Positions 24,443 to 33,134 are shown, counted from the first letter of the stretch. The stretch: DNA of 64,000 bases from an uncultured Collinsella sp. (GCA_902494555.1 CABUTR010000003.1:40958-104957); one strand, 5' to 3'. A program made the numbers and translations. Notes: generated from the letters alone by a model not told the origin.

Positions 24443-27196
24443 ATGAACATCCCCGAGACACAGAAAGACCTGCTTGCCTACCTCGATCGCATCACGCGCG
24501 AGCTTGGCAGCACGCGGGGCGGGCGCATCCAGAACCGTCTCGACCACTTCACCACGGCATCTATAACCGACTCGCTCGCCATCTCGCGCAGCCTGGCAAG
24601 TCAGTATCTCAACGAGCTCGTGCGCGCTGGCCTCGTGGTGAAAGCAGGGGCACGACCGGTGTGCTACTTCCACCGCCGCTCCCTCGAACGCTTCTTCCAG
24701 TCTCGCATTGAGCGTAGCACCTACCCTTCGGTCGAGCAGCTCTTCGCCACGCTCGGAAACGGCGAGCGACTCGACTTCGACCGCGCAATCGGTCACGAGC
24801 TGAGCCTTGCGCCCTGCATCAGCCAGCTCTGCGCCGCGCTCAAGTACCCGCCAGCTGGCCTGCCCATCCTGCTCTGTGGCGCCTCGGGAACCGGCAAGGG
24901 TCTACTCGCCGAACTTGCCCTCGAATACGGCAAGAACGTCGGCGTCCTGCAGCAGGAAGCCAAGCTTGTGAGCATCGACTGCTCGCATTACGCAGACGAT
25001 GCCCGCGCGCTCACTCACGACCTGTGCGCAGATGGCGGGCCTGCAGATCGGGCGAGCGGCGGCATCGTTTATCTCAAGGACGTCGACGCCCTCTCACCCG
25101 CTGCCCAGGACGCGCTCTTGGAGTGGGCCTCCGCACAGGCGGGCGCCATTGTGCCAGCCCCTGCTGTGCGCCTTATCTTTGCCACCTCAAACGAGGCAGA
25201 CAGTACCGAGTGCCGCAGCCTCACGCGTCGCATCCCCATGTCCGCCCAGGTGCCGTCTCTGCGCGAGCGCACCCAGGAGGAGCGTGAGGAACTGACTCTC
25301 CACTTCCTCAAGGAGGAGGGCCGACGCATAGGACGCGACATCCTCATAAGTCGCGGAGCCTTCCGAGCCCTCGCCGGCACCAACTTCGAGGAGAACGTAC
25401 GCGGCCTGCGCGACTGCATCACCAACTGTTGCGCCGAGGCCTATCTAGACACGAAGGGTGACAGCCTGGAGATTCGCACCTACCAGCTTCCCTCCGCAAT
25501 CCTTGCCGGCTCCGCACTCGAGCGCAGCGAGAACGACATGCAGCTCATCGACACCACCCGGAGCATCCAAAGCCAGGCGGACGACCGCGCGCGGCATGTA
25601 CTCGACGCCATGCTGGAGCCATACGAGAGCTATCGCGAAGGCACGCTTGATGGGGGCGCGTGCAGCGCTCAGCTGGTGGAGCGAGCCCGCGACCTCGAGG
25701 ACTACCTGGCGTTCGGGCAAAACCCGGGCCGCTCGAAGTCCGACGCATACGAGCAGATCGCCGACAGCGTCGTCACTTCCGTGAACGAACTCTACTCGAT
25801 CGATTTGTCCCGAAAGAGCTCGCATCTAATCGCCCAGGGCATCTGCCTCCAGCTGTGGCCGCCCGCAAGCCTCTCGCGTTGGAAGAGCTCCCATGCAAGC
25901 GAGCTTTCCGGCATGCGCGGCGTCGTGGCCCAGCGCAACCGCTTTGCCGTTACTGTCTGCGCCTGCATCGCTGATGAACTCAAGGCCACGCTCGGCATCG
26001 CACTCGACGATCTCACGTGTCTGCTCGTCCTTGCGCATGCGGCACTCGCACTCGACCCGTCTAAGCGTCGTCGGAGCGTCGGTATCGTCCTCAGTCATGG
26101 CTACTCGACCGCCACGAGCATCGCCGACGCCGCCAATCGGATTCTTGACACGAGGGTCTTCGAGGCCATCGACATGCCCTACGACCAGAAGGTTACGGAC
26201 GTCGCTGTTCCTCTTCAGCAAATCATCGACCGCTTCTCCTACGCAGACGAGGTCGTCATCCTCGTGGACATGGGATCGCTCCAGGATATTTATAAGAGTC
26301 TGGAATCCACCTCCGGCATGACGCTCGGCATCATCAACAACGCCTCTACCGGCCTTGCGGTGGAGGTTGGCGCCGGACTTATCGCGGGTCGCTCCGTGCG
26401 AGAGGTTCTCGACGATGCTGCGGCAGCTTGCACCTGTAATTATCACATCGTGGCGCGCAACGCCCGACCGGACGCGATTGTCTTCTGCTCCGAAGGCGGA
26501 CTTGACGCAGCTGCGCGGATCCGCGATCTCGTGGCGCAGAGCCTGCCTGGCGAGTCCCCCGCGCGGCTTGTCGCCGTTGACTGGCGGCAGCTCGCCAATA
26601 ACGGATCTGAGGATGCCGCCTTCTCCCAGTACAACGTGCGCTCGGTCATCGGCACGGACAATCCGCACGCCGACGGAGTCCCGTTCATTTCGCTCGAGGA
26701 ACTCATCGCCGGCGAAGGAACGGCCCAGATAGACCGCGCCTTCGCACGCTTGCTCGACGCTGACAGCTTGCGCACGTTCCACCAGAATCTCGTCAAGAAC
26801 ATGACCCTCAGGAACGTGGTCGAGTCCATCACAATCCTTAACCCCAACAAGCTCTTCGGCGAAATCGAGAGTGCCGCAGAGCGGCTCCAGCAGCTCACCG
26901 GAGACGTGATTGGCGCTCGTGTGAGCATGGGGCTCTACGTGCACCTGTGTTGTCTCGTGGAGCGCCTCGTGACCAGAAGCCCCATCGAGAACTACGCAGA
27001 CGAGCAGCGCTTCGCCAATGAACACAACGATTTCGTCGAGGCATTCCGCACGAGCTTCTCTGACATTTCCGCCCATTACCACGTGGAGGTCCCCGTCACG
27101 GAGATCGCCTACGCATACGACTACATCAATTCCCGGCATGCCCCGCGCAGGCAGGCCACGCCGAACGATGGGCCCGCGGCTCAGCAGGACGAGTGA
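24443..27196 (+). CDS. levR: LevR-type PRD regulator
   Basis: A 917-residue PTS-controlled regulator. Order: a winged HTH at about 30-70 (I-T-D-S-L-A-I-S-R-S-L-A-S-Q-Y-L-N-E-L); an AAA+ domain with Walker A G-A-S-G-T-G-K-G at 146-153 and a degenerate Walker B (G-G-I-V-Y-L-K-D-V-D); a first PRD; an EIIA-Man-like domain with a candidate phosphorylated histidine in L-S-H-G-Y-S-T-A-T; and a second PRD with G-L-Y-V-H-L-C-C-L-V-E-R and E-I-A-Y-A-Y-D-Y-I. The G-A-F-T-G-A loop that contacts sigma-54 is absent, which fits Actinobacteria lacking sigma-54 and implies another mode of action. It lies after the fructose PTS genes it presumably controls. ATG 24443 follows AAAGGAGGACCAGCCGC. Confidence 0.9.
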   Translation: MNIPETQKDLLAYLDRITRELGSTRGGRIQNRLDHFTTASITDSLAISRSLASQYLNELVRAGLVVKAGARPVCYFHRRSLERFFQSRIERSTYPSVEQLFATLGNGERLDFDRAIGHELSLAPCISQLCAALKYPPAGLPILLCGASGTGKGLLAELALEYGKNVGVLQQEAKLVSIDCSHYADDARALTHDLCADGGPADRASGGIVYLKDVDALSPAAQDALLEWASAQAGAIVPAPAVRLIFATSNEADSTECRSLTRRIPMSAQVPSLRERTQEEREELTLHFLKEEGRRIGRDILISRGAFRALAGTNFEENVRGLRDCITNCCAEAYLDTKGDSLEIRTYQLPSAILAGSALERSENDMQLIDTTRSIQSQADDRARHVLDAMLEPYESYREGTLDGGACSAQLVERARDLEDYLAFGQNPGRSKSDAYEQIADSVVTSVNELYSIDLSRKSSHLIAQGICLQLWPPASLSRWKSSHASELSGMRGVVAQRNRFAVTVCACIADELKATLGIALDDLTCLLVLAHAALALDPSKRRRSVGIVLSHGYSTATSIADAANRILDTRVFEAIDMPYDQKVTDVAVPLQQIIDRFSYADEVVILVDMGSLQDIYKSLESTSGMTLGIINNASTGLAVEVGAGLIAGRSVREVLDDAAAACTCNYHIVARNARPDAIVFCSEGGLDAAARIRDLVAQSLPGESPARLVAVDWRQLANNGSEDAAFSQYNVRSVIGTDNPHADGVPFISLEELIAGEGTAQIDRAFARLLDADSLRTFHQNLVKNMTLRNVVESITILNPNKLFGEIESAAERLQQLTGDVIGARVSMGLYVHLCCLVERLVTRSPIENYADEQRFANEHNDFVEAFRTSFSDISAHYHVEVPVTEIAYAYDYINSRHAPRRQATPNDGPAAQQDE

Positions 27197-27199
27197 CGC

Positions 27200-27383
27200 G
27201 CCTCGCAAGCAAAGGAAGGAAGCCAACATCACACGAGCATCATCGATCGCTGCGTGCAAGGCGGCGGGCCTCACCGTGTTCGCCAAGCGCGAGGAGCGTT
27301 TTGGTTTTTCGCAAGCAAATGCGGACGAAATCAGCGACCAGATTCCCGATCCGCTCAAACATGCAGGGCCCCTATGTGTTTAA
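27200..27383 (+). pseudogene. Remnant of the IIB start, then a HAD-like C-terminal fragment
   Basis: Right after levR, 27203-27246 repeats the leader and first codons of levE (CAAGCAAAGGAAGGAAGCC, then ACGAGCATCATCG with the ATG changed to ACG), so levR once stood directly before a IIB gene here. At about 27247 the sequence switches to a different frame with A-C-K-A-A-G-L-T-V-F-A-K-R-E-E-R-F-G-F-S-Q-A, which resembles the C-terminal end of HAD-type sugar phosphatases, stopping at 27383. Neither piece can be functional. Confidence 0.5.
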
Positions 27384-27450
27384 CCTCATTTTTCCGTGTG
27401 CGGTAGAATGGAGTCGTTGAGATCGCGAACGCCTTAAAGGGAGAGTTTTT

Positions 27451-28185
27451 GTGGATGCGCATCTGGATGGGGGCTCTTCCGCCCCGCTGTATCAACAGGT
27501 GCTCGATTTGCTTAAGAGCGATATCGAACAGGGGACATATCCCGTTGACTCGCAGATTCCAACGGAACTTGAGCTTTCTAAGATGTACGGCGTGGGAAGG
27601 GTCACGGTTCGCCGCGCAATAGAGGAGCTTGTGGGCGAGGGGTATCTCACCAAGCGGCAGGGGCGTGGTACGTTTGTGACCGCGACAAAGATAATTCGCA
27701 AGGTGCATCAGAAGGACGATGTTCAGAGTTTTACCCAAGCATGCGCTGAAAACGGCATGAAGGCGGGCGCTCGCGTCGTTGCCCGCAAGACCGTTGCCGC
27801 CGATCGCGACCTCGCTTCTTTCTTTGGCTTGGATGAAGGCTCTGACCTCATCTTGGTCTCACGCGTGCGTACCGCAGACGGCGTGCCGGTCCTGTTCGAG
27901 AACAACTACTATCCTGTCGATGGATTCGAATTTCTCAAAGATATCGGTCTCTCCAATTGTTCGATATTCGAGGCCGTGGGGGAGCGTACGGGTAGGTATC
28001 CCTGCTCGTCCGATCCCTGCAGGCTGGAGATCGCCCGTGCGGGAATTGATGCCGCCCGCGAGCTCAAGGTCCCAGTAGGGGAGCCGCTGTTCTTCATGAA
28101 CGCGGGCTTTCTCGATTCCAACGGAGAGCGCTTCTGCTATGGCAGACAGTACTACGTGGGTTCGCGCTACAGCTTCGATATCTAG
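27451..28185 (+). CDS. frlR: GntR/HutC-type regulator of the fructoselysine operon
   Basis: A 244-residue repressor. The N-terminal winged HTH (about residues 10-75) has P-L-Y-Q-Q-V, I-P-T-E-L-E-L and V-G-R-V-T-V-R-R-A-I-E-E-L. The C-terminal UTRA domain binds an effector, probably a phosphorylated sugar-amine. It stands 197 bases upstream of the transporter-epimerase-deglycase-kinase genes, and two matching operator-like repeats lie between. The same regulator family (FrlR) controls E. coli and Bacillus frl genes. The start is GTG 27451 after AAAGGGAGAG. Confidence 0.85.
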   Translation: MDAHLDGGSSAPLYQQVLDLLKSDIEQGTYPVDSQIPTELELSKMYGVGRVTVRRAIEELVGEGYLTKRQGRGTFVTATKIIRKVHQKDDVQSFTQACAENGMKAGARVVARKTVAADRDLASFFGLDEGSDLILVSRVRTADGVPVLFENNYYPVDGFEFLKDIGLSNCSIFEAVGERTGRYPCSSDPCRLEIARAGIDAARELKVPVGEPLFFMNAGFLDSNGERFCYGRQYYVGSRYSFDI

Positions 28186-28258
28186 CGGCTCTGTCTCACA
28201 CAGCGCTGTTCTCGTATTGCCGCGGCAGGTCCGTTTAGCGCGTAAAAGTTACCACTTA

Positions 28259-28328
28259 TAGAACAACCTAATATGTTTCTTGACCGACGCCTTCATGCAG
28301 GTTATACATAGAACAACCTAAGATGTTT
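28259..28328 (+). promoter_or_regulatory. Direct operator repeats before the frl genes
   Basis: TAGAACAACCTAATATGTTT (28259-28278) and TAGAACAACCTAAGATGTTT (28309-28328) differ at one base and are spaced 50 bases apart. Each half-palindrome (AGAACA...TGTTTCT in the first) suits a GntR-family dimer. They lie 55-124 bases before the first gene of the operon. Confidence 0.75.
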
Positions 28329-28382
28329 GCCTATACGTGAAGGATTTTTGGCAAGCATCGTTGCTCTGGCAGGAGGTTAAGA

Positions 28383-29846
28383 ATGTCGGATGCCAAACAG
28401 GAGAAGCCCAAGCGCAGATTCCATCTCCAGCTTCCCCATGTGTACACCATCGCGTTCATGCTGATCGTGTTCTTCGCGGTGCTCACATGGATCGTCCCAT
28501 CGGGTCAGTTCGACCGCCAGACCATTCAGACGGCCGCGGGCGAGCGAGAAGTCGCCGTAGCCGGAACGTACCAAGAGGTCGACAAGGTCTACACCGATTC
28601 GGAGACGGGGGAGACCGTCGATCTGCGACAGGGCATCGATGCCGTCCTGCAGGCTCCCGCCAAGGGCATTCAGGCTGCGGCCGATGTCGTCGCGTTCGTC
28701 CTGCTGATCGGCGGATCGTTCGCCATCGTCACCAAGACCAACGCCCTAAACGCCGGCATGAGCCGCGTGATTAAGAAGCTGAAGAACAAGGACATCTTGA
28801 TCATCCCCATCTCCATGATCCTGCTCTCGATCTGCGGCACCACGTTCGGCATGTCCGAGGAGGCGCTGCCGTTCTACGCGATCTTCATCCCCATCATGCT
28901 GAGCATCGGGTATGACTCCATGACCGCGTTCATCATCTGCTTCCTCGGCCCCAACCTTGGTTACTGCGCATCCACTATTGATCCTTTCAACGTGCTGATC
29001 GCCCAGGGCGTTATCGGCATCGAGGGAAATCCCCAGCTTTGGCTCCGCGCCATCCTGTGGGTCATCTTCACCGCCGCGGGCATTTTCTGGGCCATGCGCT
29101 ACGCGCGCCGCGTCAAGCTCGATCCCAAGTCCTCCATCACCTATGAGGACGATAAGCAGAAGCGCATCGAGTTCTCTGTCACCGATGCCTCTATCGAAGA
29201 GGAGTTCACGCTTCGCCACAAGCTCGTCCTCATTGATTTCGCGGTCGGCATGGGCGTTATCGTGTGGGGCCTCGTTACCCAGGGCTGGTATATGGACGAG
29301 ATCTCCATGGTGTTCCTGGCCATGGGCCTTCTTGCCGGCATACTCGGCGGCCTGGACGAGAAGACCATTGCGGAGGAGTTCGTCCGCGGAATCGCCGACT
29401 TCGCCTACGCAGCCTGCATCATCGGCATCGCCCGCGGCATCCTGGTCGTCGCAGAGGGCGGAATGATCATCGACTCTATTCTTAACTGGCTCGTCGGACT
29501 CCTTGCGGGCGCTCCGTCCTTCATCTATACCACCTTCATGTACATCGTCCTCGGCCTGCTTTCGCTGCTGGTTCCTTCCAGCTCCGGCCTCGCTGCACTC
29601 ACCATGCCCGTCATGGGCCCGCTGACCGAGCTTATGGGCCTCAATCCCGAGGCTGCCGTCACCGCTCTGCAGTTCGCGAACCAGACCGTCAACACCATCA
29701 GCCCCGTTGCGGGCATGACCGTCGCGGGTCTTGCCGTGGCGAAGATCTCCTTCGGGCAATGGTGGAAGACCATCTGGAAGTTCTTTATCTTCATGGTTCT
29801 GTTCGGATTGGTCGCGACTGTGATCTCCGGCCTACTGCCGATGTAG
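28383..29846 (+). CDS. YfcC-family membrane transporter
   Basis: A polytopic carrier of 487 residues and 11-12 helices in the YfcC/C4-dicarboxylate anaerobic carrier-like superfamily. It shows P-H-V-Y-T-I-A-F-M-L near the N-terminus, an extracytoplasmic loop at about 45-90, C-G-T-T-F-G-M-S-E-E, L-G-P-N-L-G-Y-C-A-S-T-I-D-P-F-N and L-V-P-S-S-S-G-L-A-A-L-T-M-P. First gene of the frl operon, so it most likely imports the Amadori compound; in E. coli that job is done by FrlA (APC family) and in Bacillus by an ABC system. Family is firm, substrate is inferred from context. GGCAGGAGGTTAAGA precedes the start. Confidence 0.88.
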   Translation: MSDAKQEKPKRRFHLQLPHVYTIAFMLIVFFAVLTWIVPSGQFDRQTIQTAAGEREVAVAGTYQEVDKVYTDSETGETVDLRQGIDAVLQAPAKGIQAAADVVAFVLLIGGSFAIVTKTNALNAGMSRVIKKLKNKDILIIPISMILLSICGTTFGMSEEALPFYAIFIPIMLSIGYDSMTAFIICFLGPNLGYCASTIDPFNVLIAQGVIGIEGNPQLWLRAILWVIFTAAGIFWAMRYARRVKLDPKSSITYEDDKQKRIEFSVTDASIEEEFTLRHKLVLIDFAVGMGVIVWGLVTQGWYMDEISMVFLAMGLLAGILGGLDEKTIAEEFVRGIADFAYAACIIGIARGILVVAEGGMIIDSILNWLVGLLAGAPSFIYTTFMYIVLGLLSLLVPSSSGLAALTMPVMGPLTELMGLNPEAAVTALQFANQTVNTISPVAGMTVAGLAVAKISFGQWWKTIWKFFIFMVLFGLVATVISGLLPM

Positions 29847-29858
29847 GAGGTGCCCAGC

Positions 29859-30716
29859 ATGGATTTAAGCGCTTCCACACCCCGTCTGCGTCGCGAGCAG
29901 GTCGCCGGCATGAACATTCACTACATCATGTGGTCGCTCGATTACTTCCTTGATGCTCAGCAGCGCCTTGGCTTCAAAACCATCGAGCTTTGGGCGGCCG
30001 AGCCGCACGTGACGCTGGACCACACGGGGTATTTCGAGGCCGACGAGCTTCGCCGCAAGATCGAGTCCCGCGGACTCTCCGTGAGCTCCCTGTGTCCGGA
30101 GAACGTGGTGTATCCGTGGCAGTACGCTGCCAGAAAGCCCCTCCACGCGCAGCGGAGCCTCGCTTACTTTAAGCACGGCATCGAGCTCGCCGAGGTGCTC
30201 GGCGCCCCGTATATGTCCATCAACTCCGGTTGGGGCGATTGGGACGAGGACCGCGAGGAGGCTTGGAAGCGCTCTGCCGAGCACTTGGCGATTCTTGCGG
30301 ACTATGCCGGCGAGCACGGCGTGACCCTCTGCATGGAGAGCCTGAGGCCGGAAGAGAGCAACTTGGTGGTTACACTCGCGGACGCCAGGCGCATGCTTGA
30401 CCAAGTAGCCAGCCCGCACCTTACTCCAATGGTGGACACTACCGCTATGGGAGTCGCCGGCGAGAGCCTTGAAGAGTGGTTTGCCGAGTTTGGCGATGGT
30501 GCCATAAGGAACATGCGCTTCATTGATGGCGACCCATATGGCCATCTGGTTTGGGGCGATGGAAAGCACAGTATGGACGATTTCGTACGCGTCCTCAACG
30601 CGCATGGGTTCGAGGGCTATCTTGGCCAGGAGATCACCGATGGAAGGTATTTCGATGATCCCGCAGCAGCGGACCGGCACAACATGGACGCCTTCGAGAG
30701 GTATTTTGTCGACTAG
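29859..30716 (+). CDS. frlC: Sugar epimerase of the FrlC type (TIM barrel)
   Basis: A 285-residue xylose-isomerase-like TIM barrel. Metal-ligand residues expected of the family are visible: E in C-M-E-S-L, D in M-V-D-T-T-A-M-G, H in G-D-G-K-H-S-M-D-D-F and E in G-Q-E-I-T-D-G-R-Y. In the fructoselysine pathway FrlC interconverts fructoselysine and psicoselysine, widening the substrate range. Start ATG 29859 follows TAGGAGG by eight bases; the upstream GTG 29850 would overlap the ribosome site. Confidence 0.85.
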   Translation: MDLSASTPRLRREQVAGMNIHYIMWSLDYFLDAQQRLGFKTIELWAAEPHVTLDHTGYFEADELRRKIESRGLSVSSLCPENVVYPWQYAARKPLHAQRSLAYFKHGIELAEVLGAPYMSINSGWGDWDEDREEAWKRSAEHLAILADYAGEHGVTLCMESLRPEESNLVVTLADARRMLDQVASPHLTPMVDTTAMGVAGESLEEWFAEFGDGAIRNMRFIDGDPYGHLVWGDGKHSMDDFVRVLNAHGFEGYLGQEITDGRYFDDPAAADRHNMDAFERYFVD

Positions 30717-30779
30717 CGCGTAGCTCCCATTCGCGTGGGGAAGTCAACACGCTTGACGAGAAGACTCGCAGTAAACGTT

Positions 30780-30795
30780 GGCGGATTCGTCCGCC
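30780..30795 (+). promoter_or_regulatory. TTCG tetraloop hairpin before frlB
   Basis: GGCGGA-TTCG-TCCGCC, a very stable six-pair stem, lies directly before the ribosome site of frlB in the 100-base gap between frlC and frlB. It could set differential message stability or protect a processed 5' end. Confidence 0.5.
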
Positions 30796-30816
30796 GTATC
30801 GAAAGGAAGAATAACA

Positions 30817-31785
30817 ATGAACGCACATGATCTTATCGCCGACGCAATCGCTGAAAAGGGCGGTTTCGATAGCGTCTTCTGGGTTGCCTGCGGCGGCTCC
30901 CTCATCGACCTGCTGCCCGCCCACGAGCTGCTCAAGCGCGAGGCGACTACGTTTGCCAGCGAGGCGTATACCGCCCGCGAGTTCGATATCATGCGTCCCA
31001 AGCGCCTGGGCGAAAAGTCCCTTGTCATCGCTTGCAGCCACTCCGGCAACACCCCCGAGGTAATCGACGCGTGCTCGATCGCCAAGGCGGCGGGCGCGAC
31101 CGTTATCGTGCAGACGGACAACGCGGGTTCCGGCATCGATAACGGTGAGTGGACGTGCTGGGTATATCCGTGGGGCGAGGGAGTTCCGCAGGCGGAGGTG
31201 CCCGCCGGCATCTCTTTGGCTCTCGCTTCCGAGCTCCTGGATCAGCAGGAAGGTTATGCCGACCTTGCCGACATGTACGAAGGCATCGCCAAGATGGACC
31301 AGATCCTGCCTGCAGCTCGCGAGAAGGTCAACGCCGAACTCTGCGACCGTTTTGCCGCCCTGTGCCAGGACCACAAGTTCCTGTATATCTTGGGGTCCGG
31401 TCCCGTGTTTAGCCAGGCCTATGGCTTCGCTATCTGCTCGCTTATGGAGATGCAGTGGCAGAGCTGCGCCTATATCCACTCCGGCGAGTACTTCCACGGC
31501 CCCTTCGAGGTGACCGAGCCCGGAGTCTTCTACTTCCTGCAGATGTCTTCTAGTGAGTGCCGAGCCATGGATGAGCGCGCCCTCGCATTCCTCGAGACCC
31601 ATACCGACACTCTTATGGTGCTCGACGCCATGGAGTACGGCATGGACCAAGTACCGGCGAGCGTTCGCGCGTTCCTTGATCCAATCCTGTTCTACACGAT
31701 GAACTGTGAGCTGCGCTCCGCTCGCGGCAAGGTGTTCGACCATCACCCGGACGTGCGTCGTTACATGGGCATCGAGAAGTACTAG
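30817..31785 (+). CDS. frlB: Fructosamine 6-phosphate deglycase-like SIS protein
   Basis: A 322-residue double-SIS-domain protein. S-x-S-G-x-T-type phosphosugar motifs are present as A-C-S-H-S-G-N-T-P-E-V (first SIS) and I-L-G-S-G-P-V-F (second), and H-S-G-E-Y-F-H-G-P-F-E matches the active-site segment of FrlB deglycases. It should cleave fructoselysine 6-phosphate to glucose 6-phosphate and the free amine, finishing the pathway. Neighbours frlC and frlD support this over GlmS- or AgaS-like roles. AAAGGAAG lies seven bases before ATG 30817. Confidence 0.88.
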   Translation: MNAHDLIADAIAEKGGFDSVFWVACGGSLIDLLPAHELLKREATTFASEAYTAREFDIMRPKRLGEKSLVIACSHSGNTPEVIDACSIAKAAGATVIVQTDNAGSGIDNGEWTCWVYPWGEGVPQAEVPAGISLALASELLDQQEGYADLADMYEGIAKMDQILPAAREKVNAELCDRFAALCQDHKFLYILGSGPVFSQAYGFAICSLMEMQWQSCAYIHSGEYFHGPFEVTEPGVFYFLQMSSSECRAMDERALAFLETHTDTLMVLDAMEYGMDQVPASVRAFLDPILFYTMNCELRSARGKVFDHHPDVRRYMGIEKY

Positions 31786-31795
31786 CGATTTTAAA

Positions 31796-31841
31796 ACGGG
31801 GTGCGAGGCGCGTTGAGACGTGCGAATCCCTCGCGCCCCGT
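31796..31841 (+). promoter_or_regulatory. Stem-loop between frlB and frlD
   Basis: Arms ACGGGGTGCGAGG (31796-31808) and CCTCGCGCCCCGT (31829-31841), one G-T mismatch, with no T-run. It is probably an intercistronic stability element or partial attenuator. Confidence 0.5.
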
Positions 31842-31884
31842 CTGCTCGCCGTAACCACGGCGGTTTACCTGAATGGAGATAACC

Positions 31885-32757
31885 ATGGCAGCCTATCCTA
31901 TAAGCGTGCTTGGCTTTGGAGACAACGTTGTCGATAAGTACGAGCACATCAAGACCATGTATCCCGGCGGCAATGCAGTTAACTTCGCCGTCTTCGCCAA
32001 GAAGCTCGGCGTCGATCGCAGCGCCTACATGGGAATCTTCGGATCAGATGAGGAGGCCGAGCACGTTATAGCATCGCTCGAGGACGAGGGCGTCGAGCTT
32101 CTTCGCTGCCAGCAGGTCCTGGGCGTCAACGGCGCCGCTCGCGTGACCGTTGACGAGACCGGGGACCGTATCTTCCTGGGCTCCAATGAAGGCGGCATAC
32201 GTGGCGACATGCGCTACGTGATAGACCGCTTCGCCGCCGAGTACGTCAGCGGCTTCGATTTGGTGCACAGCGGCAACTACTGCTTCACCGAGCGCGAGCT
32301 CCCCAAGATCAAGGCTGCCGGCGTGCCTATCAGCTTCGACTTCTCCGATGACTCCACCGACGAGTACTTCGGGCAGATTGCGCCATTTGTGACGTACGCC
32401 TTTATGTCCATGGGCGACGCTTCCCTGGAGGATATCAAGGCGAAGCTCGAGTGGGTGAAGGCCCTTGGCCCTCAAATCGTATGCGCATCGCGCGGGAGCA
32501 AGGGCTCCGTCGCCTATGACGGCGAAAACTTCTACGAGCAGGGCATCAAGCCCGTGGCGCCCGAGGAGCTCAAAGACGCTATGGCGGCCGGCGATTCACT
32601 GCTGACGGCGTTTTTGGTCACCTATCTTTCCAAGAAGAAGGCCGGCGAGTGCGGCGAGGCCGCGATTCGCGAGAGCTTGGACTTCGCTGCCGGTTTTGCG
32701 GCGGAGACCTGCAAGATCGAGGGCAGTTGGGGCCACCCGCTGGTCTACGAGAACTAG
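31885..32757 (+). CDS. frlD: Fructoselysine 6-kinase-like PfkB kinase
   Basis: A 290-residue PfkB-family sugar kinase. G-F-G-D-N-V-V-D-K-Y at the start and P-G-G-N-A-V-N-F-A-V match FrlD kinases. The C-terminal anion-hole motif is A-M-A-A-G-D-S rather than the usual G-A-G-D, with the catalytic aspartate retained. It phosphorylates the imported fructosamine so that FrlB can cleave it. ATG 31885 with GGAG six bases upstream is preferred over ATG 31873. Last gene of the operon. Confidence 0.88.
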   Translation: MAAYPISVLGFGDNVVDKYEHIKTMYPGGNAVNFAVFAKKLGVDRSAYMGIFGSDEEAEHVIASLEDEGVELLRCQQVLGVNGAARVTVDETGDRIFLGSNEGGIRGDMRYVIDRFAAEYVSGFDLVHSGNYCFTERELPKIKAAGVPISFDFSDDSTDEYFGQIAPFVTYAFMSMGDASLEDIKAKLEWVKALGPQIVCASRGSKGSVAYDGENFYEQGIKPVAPEELKDAMAAGDSLLTAFLVTYLSKKKAGECGEAAIRESLDFAAGFAAETCKIEGSWGHPLVYEN

Positions 32758-32928
32758 TTTTTTGTCGTGGCGGGGTGTCTTGGGGCGCCCCGCATTGCGT
32801 TAGGAGTCAAGATGTCCGTTCGTGCCTGCGCGGCAGGATTTTGCTGCGCCGATGTCTACCAGAATCTGGATCCCCTGGGTTGCATCCAAGGGGGGCCTCT
32901 CAGGAGCGCTTCGAGGGGTGCTTCTTGA

Positions 32929-33037
32929 GTATATGAAGGCAAAAGGGATATGCAATCTTCATATACGGCCTTCTTTTAGAGGGCGTTGTCCTTACTCTTT
33001 CATCTCCTTGCCTATGGACATTTTGTCCATAGGCAAG
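32929..33037 (+). other. Structured stretch downstream of frlD
   Basis: The gap 32758-33109 has no supported gene but carries several palindromes: GTATATGAAG/CTTCATATAC (32929-32938, 32957-32966), GAAGGC/GCCTTC (32935-32940, 32968-32973) followed by TTTT, and a perfect 14-base palindrome CTTGCCTATGGACA with loop TTT (33007-33037). The first two stems share bases and cannot form together. Confidence 0.5.
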
Positions 33038-33109
33038 AGTCCATGGTCGAGATCATGGTGAAGTTCTGCGGCCAGTAATTACTGCATTACATATTCTGTT
33101 GTCACCTGG

Positions 33110-33134
33110 GAGGCTCGCTTTTGCGGGCCTCTTT
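33110..33134 (+). terminator. Terminator on the frl side
   Basis: Arms GAGGCTCGC (33110-33118) and GCGGGCCTC (33123-33131), one mismatch, loop TTTT, then TTT. It would stop plus-strand transcripts arriving from the frl operon. Confidence 0.6.
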
